NCBI RefSeq assembly: GCF_000151315.2
Contig: NW_011887299.1
Coordinates: 84,386 to 148,385 of the forward strand
Direction of reading: 5' to 3'
DNA from: Capsaspora owczarzaki ATCC 30864
Lineage: Eukaryota > Opisthokonta > Filasterea
Length of the DNA stretch: 64,000 nucleotides
A model generated the notes under the pieces. It ran no database searches. It had not been told where the DNA came from and saw only the letters and a program-made list of their open reading frames with translations. Below are positions 23,662 to 35,600 of the stretch, piece by piece. The stretch's first letter is position 1. Each line of letters opens with the position of its first letter. A program made the position numbers and the translations under genes.

Positions 23662-26600
23662 CTATGGCTTGGCAGAAGCGCCTTCAATTGCAGCGTTCAA
23701 CTCGCGCATTGTGATAACGCCCACGACGCGTCCACGCGACGTGACAATGGCAACATTGAGGCCCAAGAGCGAGAACAACGAATGGACCTACAAAACGAGA
23801 ATGTTCAGTTGGGACGATCCAAAACACTCTGCTCAAACAGAAGACCAAGTGTACCTTTGCAAGCGAAGTTCGCGCAACAAGCTGGAAGGGGGATGCATCG
23901 ATTCGTGCGCCTCGAAGAACCACTTGCTCGTCAAGAAGGGAATGAATGCGGCGCTGAGCAAAAGTGACAAAGAACGTTCAGAAGTGAGTCCCTTGTTTCA
24001 GCAACGAGAAACGTGAAACAGCATGCAAAAAACGATCAGCTAGCACCATAGCACAGCGACAAAACGACGATCCATCAACAATCAACATACCTCGAGTGCA
24101 TTCTTTTCTCGCTCGTCTGGCTGGGCCTCTACTGGTGCGTCCACATTCTCAACGGATTTGCGGAAAATGTTGACAAAGCTCGGCATGCGGCGCTTTCGGA
24201 GCTTTTTCTTTCGCTGTGAGCACCAACATGAAAACGTCGATGAGAAAACAAAAGGCGCAAAAGACACCACAATGGCAAACGCCGCCAAATTCGCAAAATC
24301 GAAAAAAAAAAAACAAGTCTCACCTCATTTTCTGGCAACGTCGAATCCGTTGGCAGAGTCTCATTGCCAGTAAACGACACATTGCTGGTGATACTGGAGA
24401 AGGTGTCTCCGTGATGTTCGTCGTCAGACACAGCTCCATCCAGCGTGTGGGAGCGCGAACGCCCCCCAAGTCCCGCAAGAGCCTTGCTGAGCTGCTCGTT
24501 GAGCATGCGCTGAAGAACATCACGACGAATCGTGCCAATCAAAATCATTGCCTCTGGTTGAATTCAAGCACAACCAAAACAACAAAGTGTGAGAACTTGC
24601 GAAACTGCCTTTCGTCTGCCATGAAACTGTGCTTGTATTTTCCACTTACCGCGGCTGTTCACAACTGGGAAGGTGCTGAACTCGGTCTTTGAAACGAGGT
24701 CTTTGATGTCTGCGTAGGTGGATTCTTCGCTCACGAGCGCCAGGTCGCGATTCATCAAGTCGGCGGCAGTCATGTTGTACAGCCTGCAAGCAAGACGAAA
24801 TATGAGTAATGTTGCAAATGACGTGCGTGGAGGGAAAAGAAAGGGGAAAAAAGTCAAAGGCGACGGATGTCCTTACCGTCCTTTTCTCAGATCCGGCAAG
24901 AATGGTAGCTTCTTGATTTGAATGACGCTCTCGTAGAAGGACAGCATCCAGGATTGCGCAACCGCATTTGAAACAACCACAGCAGTCTACAACCAAGGGT
25001 TAGGTCGGGGGAAAACGCAACAAGCGAACATGGAAGGCACTCCAAAAATACCGCATCGTCTTACCAAGAGCGGAATGACGTGGTGAATCTGACCCGTCAG
25101 CTCGAATGTAATGATTGCGATCGCAATTGTGTGTGTCACACCCGCAGCACACGAAGTCGCGCCTGTTGCCAGAAAATGGATAAAGTGTTAGACACAAAAA
25201 AAACAAGTCCAAAAAAAAATGTCCCCCTTTCCGCTCACATACCGACTAGGGCGTAGCTCGCAGGAATCCAGCCCTCCACAGGATTGGGATTAATGACAGC
25301 AATCACCTCGCCGACAAAGCGCCCGAGTGCTGCGCCGAGTACGTAGACGGGGAAGGCCATTCCGGCAGGAACAGGCAACGAGATGGCAAAAATGACAAAG
25401 AAGAACTTGACAAAGGCGAAAATCAAAAGAGCAACGAAAATGTTTGGGTAGTCCCAGTCGGGATTGACTTTCACCAATGGTTCTTGCGAGAAGAGATTGT
25501 TAATGACTTGACGTTGTGTGAGCTGCAGATGACAAAAAAAACCAAACACGCGAATTGAGGTGGGGAAATTCAGCGGAGGCAACGAAAACGCGAGAGATCT
25601 AACTCACATTCATGTACGGCCCAATGACGACACCGGACGTCACAGTGGCCAGCACGAAGGTCACAATAAGCGGATACATGAACCAACTGTTCGGTCGAGG
25701 TGAATGGTGAGCACGAGATTTGTTCACACACAAAACAACCGCCTGTCAACACAACAAAAACCTACTTGTTCTTAATCCAAGAAATGTTGTTCAGCTTGAG
25801 GCGGCGGAAATCAATGTACTTGCGATGGCACTTGACAAACAAGGAGCCAATCAAGCCGCCCAGCATGCCCAGCGGAATGAACACCAAGAGTTCGATGGGC
25901 TGGTAGCTCGTTTTCGGGAAGAAGGTTTGATAGAGTGGAGTGATGACACCTGCGGTTGCACAAGAAACAGAGCAACAACAGCAACGACAAAAATGAAAAC
26001 CAACGCGCACGGGATGGAAACAGAAAATGGCGCAGCAGAGCAGGGCCACGCTTTCTCACCGGAACCCGTGTACCACGTCACAAGAACACGATTCATCAAT
26101 GCCGAGACCGTCGCCACGAAAAAGCCTCGCCAGTAGTTGCGAATGGCGAAATAGGTCGCAGTGACTTCAATGGCGAACAACACTCCGCCGATTGGCACAC
26201 CGAAATTGACCGCAACACCGACGGCGCAAGCAGCCGAAAGCATTTCCAATCGTCGTGCCTTGTTCTGTAGTCGTGTAGCAAGAGCGACGAGTTTTTAGAA
26301 AACGCCATTATGTGCACGCCACATCCAAGCTCTCTGCTTACATTCGCAATCGCTTTGAACAGGTGTTTCGAACCCTTGTGCACGAGGATGCAAGCAATGT
26401 GCACGTAAGGACCCTCTTTGCCAAGCTGAATGCCGCTTCCGATGGCACCTGCCACACCAACCTGTCGACATGGACCAGGACAATACAGTGAGCCAACATT
26501 CAGTCAAAAACACGCTCGAAAAAGAAAACAAAACATGATCGTGCGTTACAATTTTGGCGACAAGCGTGCGGAAGGAAAAGTAGTGGTACAAATCGATACC

Positions 26601-27829
26601 CTTGAGGATGGTTTTGAGTTCGGGAATGCCAGAGCCTGACCAAAGTCACGGGAAAACCAAAAACCAAAAAAAAAACGATTCAGATCTCTGATCAAAAACG
26701 CGAAACCCCACATGCTTGCACCACATCCATGTCGTACCGATGGCATTGGTAGAGACGAAATGAGTGAATCCAACGGCAAAGAGCATCACTCCCATCGTGA
26801 CAGACACCCAAAGCAGGTATTGAAGAAACTTGTCGTCCGTAAGATGAACGAGTTGGCGATGACCTATCACAATTCGGATGAGTTAGATAAAGCTGCAATT
26901 GCGCGCCGTCTAATCCCATATCCGCGTACCAGCTTCGGCTTGCGCGATCGTCAAGTCGACAGTAAAGCCAATGGTGGACGTGAGCATGCCGAGCAGAGCC
27001 AAAAAGACCCAATCGTTGTTGAAGACTGCTGCCACCCAGTACGAAAGCTGGGCTTTGATGCCTGTGTTTGCGGTCCAAGTGTTGAGGGTCGCAGGCAAGT
27101 GAGTCAAGAGGTTGGCAAACATAGTTGACCCTTTTTCCGAGCCCCACGCCCAACCCTCGATGACCAACCAAGCGCTTCAGCTTCAAAACACCACCCCCAA
27201 CACAATCAGCCACTGGTGGTACCTTGTGGCGTGGTGAGGGCGCGCAGATCGTCTGCAGCCTTGTTGGACCGTGCTCCTCCATCTGCGCTGCTGCCGTCGC
27301 CCCGGAGATCGATTTCCTCCGTGTGTACTTCTGTTCCTGGGACTGGATCGCCGTGCCTGACGAGCGGTCCTGACGCGCTCGAGTGCAAGTCCAGCGCGAC
27401 GGACGCGTCAGGGTTGAGCGGGTCGAGCGGCATCTCGAGCGCGTCGTCCGCCCGCCTGCCTCCCGACGACGACGACGACGCCACGCCTGCTGCGCCGGAT
27501 CCCGATGCATCCTGAGGGGCGAACAGTGCGGCGACGGCCAGACCGCCGCCTCCTCCGCTGTTGCTCGCTGTTGAGCCTGCTCGATTCCTGCTTGCGTCCC
27601 AGCTTGCTGGGTCTGCGTCGTGCTGGTCGCTCGCTGGCTGCTTGCCCTTGCTGTTCAACCGCGCAGCAGTGTCCTTTGCGAACTGCTTCAGCGCGACGCT
27701 CGAGTAATTGCCATAGCCCTGGAGAACAAAAAGCAGAGACAAGAGAAGGGAAGCGAGGAGAAATAGTTAGAAGGTCAGTATGGCGGCGATGGTAAGCAAA
27801 TGGTAGCAAGAGCAGTGAGCGGGTAGTAT

Positions 27830-27860
<31 letters not shown>

Positions 27861-28096
27861 GGCTTTCCTTTGGTTCTTTGCTCCATTCATCTGCTCCCTC
27901 TGTCCCCCCACTCACTCTGTCCCCACTCTCTCTCTCTCCCTGATCCATTCAGCAACCACAGCCAAACACATCATCCAATCCAACTCCACTTTGTGTGCCT
28001 TACCAGTGTCTGCTCGTATGCGTATACGGGCGTCCGATCGTCGAACGTCTCAAAGTCCTCAACCTCGGCGTCCGGGCGATGGGACCTCGACGACAT
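23662..28096 (-). CDS. CLC-2-like voltage-gated chloride channel with CBS pair
   Basis: Seventeen exons join in phase (28004-28096, 27223-27718, 26930-27061, 26738-26863, 26550-26635, 26342-26461, 26060-26264, 25766-25949, 25608-25686, 25243-25522, 25065-25162, 24877-24986, 24650-24783, 24324-24553, 24091-24213, 23855-23953, 23662-23787), about 906 residues. Signatures are [15 protein letters not shown] with the gating glutamate, [36 protein letters not shown] and two C-terminal CBS domains. The N-terminal YEQTLGYGNY and FAKDTAARL recall CLC-1/2. The site that is a proton glutamate in exchangers is valine (AIEV), which suggests a channel. A Ser/Gly/Asp-rich insert of about 130 residues follows the N-terminal motif. 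The intron at 27062-27222 was placed by phase; the ORF around it could mislead automated prediction. It probably lies in the plasma membrane. Confidence 0.9.
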
Positions 28097-28498
28097 GTCA
28101 GTTCAAGTCCCTCCTTGTTTGTTGCTTCTTATGTGTGTTTGATCTTTGTGCTGCTATTGCGAGTTGAGGGTCGAGTTTGACGATGATCAGCAGTCCAACA
28201 AAACGCGGGGAAAACCTGTTTGTTGCACCCCTCACTCACGAGCTCAGGGTTTGGAAAGCAAAACGGGTGACTGAATGAATGGACGAATATAGAGAAAAAC
28301 TAAGAAATAAGAAATAAAAGAATGATCACAAAGTGGTGCTGAGAAAAATGGAAGAATGGATTTCAACAAAAAGTCTCAAAGGCAATGCAAGGAAGAGCCA
28401 ATCGATCAATAGAGAAGAGTCAAATAGAGAAGAGTCAAACAGAGGAGATTCAACAGTGGAAAGTGAATGCTGTGGATGTGGAAAACCGGTGGGATTCA
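28097..28498. promoter_or_regulatory. Divergent intergenic region (CLC channel / STAND-TPR gene)
   Basis: About 400 bp separate the CLC start (28096, minus) from the first likely start of the STAND-TPR gene (28499, plus). It contains a short imperfect AGAGAAGAGTCAAA repeat around 28405-28445. In-frame ATGs at 28385 and nearby could place the plus-strand start further upstream. Confidence 0.5.
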
Positions 28499-31400
28499 AT
28501 GGAAAATTCAATGGAAGCGAGAGCTGTCTCAGAAATTTCCACCCCTCCCTCCACCTGGTATCATGGAACCATCGCTCAGAGTGCTGGTCAGAGTGATGCA
28601 ATTGCTGCATCCATAGCAAAAGCCACTGGTCACTCTTTTTGTTCTTTCCGCTCAACTGATGTTCTCCAGCAGCGACCTGACGGATGCGCACTGCGCGCTG
28701 TCTGTCGTCTCGTCCGACCACGTCCGATGTAAAAGCGCACATTAAACATGACCAACCACTACTGATGAGGATTATTTGATAAGGGGGGGGGATGAGTGAG
28801 GGTGGTTGATGGATTCGCATTGTCGGAGGTTTGCTGGATTGGGAGCTGTTCGTTCCAGTGCGAAGCCGTAGAGCGTGGATGACACTCGTAGCTTGCTTGT
28901 TACGGATGAGCCATTGGAGCTCCCTTTTTGCTTTGTAGCTGTTGTCTGTATGGGGATGTGCATCGCTCAATCTCAACCCCCTCGTCGCTCCACAGTCCCC
29001 CATGCGCAGCTCGTCGTGCTGTCGTCCGCAACGTCCGTCTTCCGAATGGAGCATCTCGCATCGACCCAGGCGCTGCCGCCGCTGTCTGGCGGTGCAGTCT
29101 CGGAGGGTTCGCTCACGGCGGTTTCTGTCGAATCGCTCATGCAGGACGTGCCGGCTTCGACCTCGTCTGCTACTACCAGCAAAGCAGCTGCCCAAGCACG
29201 GTCGATCCAGGCCTCGACGAGCTCTGGCAACTTGCTCAAGCAGCCCGCGACGCCCGCGACGCCCGACAAGCAGCAGCAGCGACCCGCTCAACCCCTGTCG
29301 CCCACATCGCCCTCCTCATCGGAGATGCACTCGCCGCGAGCAAACCGGTCCAGCAAGATCCCTGCAACCCCTCAGGCGGCCGCGTCTCATGCGCTGCTGA
29401 GTGCGCTTGTGCCCGCAGCGACCGCTGCAGCGACAGAGCACGTCACTGCGAGCGACGCCGCTGCTTGGGCTACGGCCACCTCGCGTGCTGCAACCGCCAC
29501 GGCCGTCTTTGCGAACGCAGTGACTTCATTGTAAGTTGACAAACAACAGGACAACAACAAAAAAAGGGGGGGGCCAGGATCAAACTGCAATCTCGAGGCA
29601 ATTTCATTTTCACCAGATCACAATTCATGATTCAAACATGGTTCTCACCAAAAATGTCACGACGGTACATTCGCGCATTTATTTCGTTTTGTTTTTCGAA
29701 ATCTTCCGGTGCAGGTTTGTGGCGGCGGAAGCCCTGCACGTCAACTTTACAACCTCGCTGTGCCCGACCAAGGTGCCGCCATTCAAGGCCTGCTGCACGT
29801 CAGAGCTACCCTCTGCACCGCCGTCGTTGGATGCCTCGGATCGCCAGGGTCGAATTGTCTTTGTCGCGTCGATGGAGCGCTTGGCGGGGTCGGCGTTCGA
29901 GAAGCAGCTGTTGCAAGAACTGCAGGCCGAACTCCAGCAGCAAGCGCACGCTGCCAGCGCGCCCAACATTGCCTTGCCGCACTGGCCCGTCTGCATGGTG
30001 TTTCTGACGCCCGTCTCGGACGAGCTGGTCAACGCCCTCACTGCCACCCGCTGCTTGGCAGTGATGAGCTTTTCGCCGTCCCAAGCGCTGGACAACGTTG
30101 GGCACGCAGCCTTTACCGCGTTTGGCAGCGAGCTGCTCACCCGACTGTGTCCGTCTGCCTGCAAGATTGTCGTCCCGTTTGCGACCGCCTTCCAGGGCGC
30201 CGTTGCAACGCTGAACGACGAGCTTCGCAATGCCGCGCGCCTTTCCGTCTGGTCTGACTTTGCAGAAGCCGTCACGGCCGCCAGCCCCGGCGCCACGAGC
30301 AACGTGGCGTTTCTCAATCTCCCAGCTCGCAAGCACATTGCAGCCGAAAACGTGGCCGATCTGCAAAGCTTGAGTCAGTTTATTCGCGACCAGGTCAGTG
30401 CTGCGCCCTCGCGTACGGCCTCCGTCGTGCAAATTGCGCTGAGTGCCCCGGCGGTAACGGCCGATGCTGCCGGAAGTGGCGAGATGGCGCTTCAAGCTGC
30501 TGCAGCCACCCCTTCCAAGCCCCTGCAAGCGCGTGTTTGCGTGATTGCCGGTTCGAGCGGCGTCGGAAAAGGCCAACTGGCCCTGTCCTACGTGCAAAAG
30601 CACGTGCAGCAGCTATCAAGCGTGTACTGGATGGCCGCTGACACGATGGCTGCCGTCTACCAGGGCTATCAGCGCCTGGCCGTCCTCCTGGGTATGATGG
30701 ATGCCGAGGCTGCGCAACAGGACAACGGCCTCGTCGCCAAAGTTCACAGCGAGCTGGATCGCCGACATGTCAAGGCGAGCCACCCCGAAGATGGCATGCT
30801 CGTGCCTACCTATGCGATTGTGTTTGAGAACGCGAGCGCGTCCGAGCACCTCGAGGTGCTGTTCGAAGCCGGTCCGCGCAAGGGACTTGTTCTCATCACT
30901 TCTCGCGAGGAAGCGTGGGCCCGAGCTGCTGTCTGGAAGTGCCCTGCTCCTTCTGTGAGCGCCGCCTCCAGCATTTTCGCGAGGCTGCTGAGTGTCGATG
31001 GGAGCAGTGGCGACAGCGCGGCGTTGCAGGCGTTGGTCGAAAAGCTTCAATGCATCCCGCTCGGCTTGTCGCTGGCTGCGCAGCTCATCCAGGCAGATCC
31101 CAACAAGCGTCTGACTGTGCCATTGCTGACCACCCAGCTTGGGGAAGCCCTGTCCCGTCTGAATGGCACGAAATTGGACGAGCACGACGACGACATGGAC
31201 GACGACGAACCAATGCCCCCGCGGTGTCTGCAGGCGCTGTGGAGCTTGATCTCCAAGGCTGTTCAGAGCAATCCAATTTCCGTCAAGCTGCTCGAGTGCA
31301 TGAGCTTTGGCGGCATTCCTCATCGGATTCCCATTCCGCTGCTGTACCACTGGATTGGTGTCCATGCGCGCAGCTTGGGGCTGGCCGCCAACTTGCTCGT

Positions 31401-32526
31401 CCGCAAGACGTGGGCCGCACTCATGTCCCTGCAAGAGCTGGGCATTGTGTCGTTCGACTACGACCCTGCCGTGACGACCACGGTGGAGGCGAGCCGCATG
31501 CAGACCGTCTCGATGCACCCCACCGTGCAGCGTCTGGTGCGCTCCACCTATCGTCGCGACCATCGCGAGGAAATGGTCGACTGGCTGGTCGATGCCCTGC
31601 TGTTGGTCACGTCGAGCTCCCATCCGCTCTCCATTTCGACGGAGAGCTCGGTCGTCGTCGCGTATCTGCCGCTCCTGCTGGCGTGCGTTCGTTTATACAA
31701 GCCGCTCCTCTCGGCAGCCGACTCTGCGCGCATCTACTTCCGCACCGCTCACATTCTGGCCTTCTACGCCCAACGACCAGACACGGCGCTCTCCTTCTTT
31801 GAGTCGTCGCTCGCCAAGCTCTCGCATCTCCGCGGCGTCGACTCGATTGAAGTCGGCTACGTTGCCTTCGACATGGCGTTTGCGCTTCGGCTTGTTGGGG
31901 ACGAGCACCAGGCAAGTGCGACGCTGCACCAGTCCTTGACCGTCGTTGAAAAAACTCTTGCATCGTTCGACCCGGATGTCGCAGAAGAGATTCGTGCTGC
32001 GCTCAAGTCTGTCAAGGTTGGCTCGTCTGCGGCTGGCTTGGCCCAGCACCTGCAGCACGTTCTTGCTCTGAAGGCCCAGTTGTTTAGTGACGCGGCCGTG
32101 ACGAACGTCGAGCACTTGTTCATCATGGCGCGGCTCCACGGCCGAGTTGGCGAGTACCATCGCAAGTTGGACATTTTGCGCCACACGTACGAGGCGGCTG
32201 TCGCGTCGGCCAAGGATCCCCTGTCCCACACTGCCACGGCGCTGTCCATGATTGGCAACACCTGTCGCCATCTCGGTCAGTCGGAGCTTGCTCGTCTCTA
32301 CCTCGAGAAGGCCCTTGCCCTTCGCGAAAAGTTCTACAGCTCTCGGCATCCCAACCTGGCGAAGGGGCTGCGTGACATTGCGCGTGTCGACGAAATCCAG
32401 GGCGACTATGACGCTGCCTTCAGCCGCTTCTCGCAGGCGCACTCCATCTACAACCAGCTGCTCCCTCGGCATGCCTTCACTGCCAAGCTGGTTGAGCATA
32501 TTGAGCGTTGCTCGACGCATCGATAA
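28499..32526 (+). CDS. STAND protein: SH2-like segment, degenerate CHAT-like region, NB-ARC, TPR
   Basis: Exons: about 28499-28728, 28939-29530 and 29715-32526. The last two join in frame and give about 1130 residues. Exon 1 opens with WYHGTI (28556), a classic SH2 start, and ends CALSVVSSDHV, but these lie in different frames separated near a run of five T at 28636-28640. Unless that base is an error, translation may instead start at ATG 28659. HAQLVVLSS at the start of exon 2 fits the end of an SH2. A low-complexity linker follows, then a CHAT-like pattern without His/Cys, then NB-ARC: P-loop GSSGVGKGQL, degenerate Walker B AIVFENAS, LITSREEAWA, GLPL-like CIPLGLS and MHD-like SMHPTVQRLV. 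About eight TPRs end the protein. The family acts as ATP-switched sensors; the trigger is unknown. Confidence 0.75.
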
Positions 32527-32684
32527 AACTCGACCGGGTTGTTGTTGATGCTGTTGTCGTTTGTCGTTTCCAATCGTGTTGAATTTTGCTTTTGCTCCTG
32601 TTATTCATGTTGGGTTTTTTTTTCTTCTTGCTCGAATATTACCATTGTCTCAGTCATAGTCAGTCTACTTGTTTTGAGCCAAAA

Positions 32685-35600
32685 ATGACGAAAGGCTTCA
32701 TCACTTCGCCTGCTTCGTCGGCGCCGTCCAAGCCAAAGGGCAAAGAAGGGCGCGAATTTCGCGATGTCCGCCGAGCGCAGGAAGCCGCCGCCGCCGCTGC
32801 TGCTGCCGCCGCCGAGGCCGACAAGGGCAAAGGCAAGGGCAAGGGCAAGCAGCCTGCAGGGACTGGCGGGGCGAGCGCAGCGGGGGCGTCTGGCAGCGGG
32901 GCGAGCGGATCTCAGCCTCGTGGCGGTGGTGCGAGTGGAAGCAACGGTCCAGCCAACGCCGCCGCAGCAGCAGGTGCAGCAGGTGCAGCAGGTGCAGGAA
33001 TGCCAGCGTATGTCATTCGGAACTGGACTGGAAAGACGCCCGCGACGCTGCTGAGCGAGTTTTGTCAAAAGCACCAGCTGGGCAAGCCGCAATGGAACTC
33101 GGTGAGCTCATCCCCGCTACATGCTCATGACACGTACAAGGATGACAAGGGGAAAACAGTCCGCGATGCTCGTCGCTAGGGATGGAACGTCAAGGGAGGC
33201 GAATTTTTGGTCGTACAAAGAGACGCGGACTCCAAATTTGGCTGCTTAGACACGCTCAGAGACGCTCAGAACACAGCCACCGCTTTACTGACTGCTGCTG
33301 TGGTCAATCACAACACTCATCCAACTTTTCACTGATTCTTTTTGTTGGCTTTGTAGCACCAAAAAGGCGGCAAGCACCGCGTTTCGATTATTCTGACCAA
33401 GGAGGACAAAAAGACACGACAGCCGCTCACGCTCAATATCGATCCACCAGAGCTGTATGAGCATCCGATGGAAGCCAAACACATGTACGTCGCAGCCTAT
33501 GATTGGGATTCGGGGGAACGAGGACACTGACTCACACCGACTCACATCGACTCAAACCCCTCCCCGCGCGCCTGCGTTTTGTTGCTCAGGGCCGCCGTCT
33601 GCGCCATGCATCGCCTGAATTCACACCTCAATCTATCCCACATCCTGCCGCCTGACTTTCGGGATTATTGGGCCGCGTTGGACGTGCTCAAAAAGAATGA
33701 CACGGAGGGCATCTGGCCAGCGGCTGGCGGGGACCCGTTCCAGCCAGTCACCAAAGCCGACGTGGAGCGTGCACAGCAAAAGCAAGCTGCCTCGGAGCAG
33801 CGGCAGGCCGAGCTCAAGCAACGAGAGGAGGACGCGCAACTGGCCGTCATTCACCTGAGCGAAGCACAGCGCACAGTCATCGAGGCGCTTGTCAAAGAAG
33901 CGCAGCAAGAAACCGCCAAGCAGCAGGCGGCTGCTTCAAGTGAAGCTGAGGATGCTGATGAGCCTAGCCCTTCTACCTCCACCAGCAATGTAATCCTGGC
34001 AGCCTTTTTTGGTTTTTTCGGCTTTTTTTTTTTTCTTTTGTTTTACTTTTTTTTTCTTTTTTTTTCTTTTTTTTTGGTTTTTTTTGTTAGTATCGTTGGC
34101 ATACTTGCAGAAAACGTCCACCGCAGTTTACCGAGATCTGCTCGCGCTCGGATTTCATGCTCGCCATATTGATGAAGCACTCGGCGCACAGCCAAAAGCG
34201 ACTGCCGCGGCCCAGGAGGCAGCGGCACTCAAGTCGGCAGCCCTGTCCTGGTTGTGCCTGCACGTTCCTGAACAAGACTTGCCTGTGCAGTTCCGACCGG
34301 ACAGCAAGCAATTGACAGCCTCCTTCCACGCCAACACAACGTCGCTGGCGCAGTCGTACATGATTCAACGCCTTCGCGAGGTCGGTTTTGGCCAGCAGCA
34401 CGCATCCATGGCCCTTGAAGCTTGCGGATATGATGAAGATGCTGCTTTGCTTCGATTGCTCCATCTGCTCAAAGAGGATCGTCTGACGGATGCCGACGCC
34501 TTCTCCGCGACCGTGCCCGCCGGTCCACCAAGTGCTCGCTTCTCCGCCGAAGAGATTGATTCGGCCGCTGAGCAGGTGGCTGAGGAGATTGCCGCTGTAG
34601 AAAGCATCTACGGGGTCGTGGCTGCAAACGTCAAGAGCCACGCCGAATGTTCCGCGGCGGACTGTTCGACCGACAGTGTCGTCCGATCCATGATTCGGCC
34701 AACGGCCTCCTGCATCAGCGTTTGCCTCGCAGTGCCCGAATTCAAACCCCACCTGGTCGAACTCGAACTCAAGTTCCCTTCGTCCACCTGCCTGTATCCG
34801 AATGAAACGCCTATTGTGGTCATCCGGCATCCAGCTTTGACTTCCACCACGCGGCTTGTGCTGCAGCGCGCAGCATTTGAGTTTGCAGCCTCTCTGGCTC
34901 CTGCACCGCTGTTGTACTCGCTGATTGATTGGGTCCAAACGTCGGGCGTTGAGGTGGTTCAAAACCCACCACCGCTGTCAACGTCAGCCATGCAAGAGGC
35001 GGCTGCTGCGGCTGCTGCTGCTTCTTCTTCTGCCAGCTCGTCGGAACCAGCCCCAGCCGACGCCGCTTCGGCGACGCCTGCCGCACGCACAGGAAAGGAT
35101 GGCAAGCAGCAACAGCGGCGCAGACGTTCGCCGTTCCACGCGCTCCGCACCGATGCGAAAGAGTCTGCGGCACTGACCAAAGCGACGCCTGCCTTCAAAA
35201 AGGTGTTTGACAAGCGAAGCAAGCTGCCGTCCCACAGCTACGTGAAAGAAATCCTGTCTGCTCTGGCGGCCAACCAAGTTGTGGTGATTAGTGGTGAAAC
35301 AGGCTGCGGCAAGGTATGCAGGCGACGACAAGCCGTAGAGTTTGCATTTTATCGACGAAATTTGTGCACTCAGTGTTTTGATGAATGTGCAGACGACCCA
35401 AGTCCCTCAGTTCATTTTGGATGCGCTGATTGATCAAAATCAAGGGTCGACGTGCAGGTATGTTTTTGGCGAAAACGATTGGTTTTGGGTTTTTTGTGTT
35501 GTTTCGACTGTTTGGATTACTGTTAACTCGCTCGTCTCCTCCATCTGTTCTTATATCTCTCTCCTTCAGACTGTTGTGCACGCAGCCCAGGCGTATCTCT

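Noticed and set aside
27062-27222. Coding continuation of the CLC N-terminus through this stretch
   Set aside because: The local frame is open but does not join either exon in phase; a CAAG|GTACC...CACAG intron does.
30616-31623. Minus-strand open frame of 335 codons
   Set aside because: It is antisense to the NB-ARC/TPR exon and has no recognisable features.
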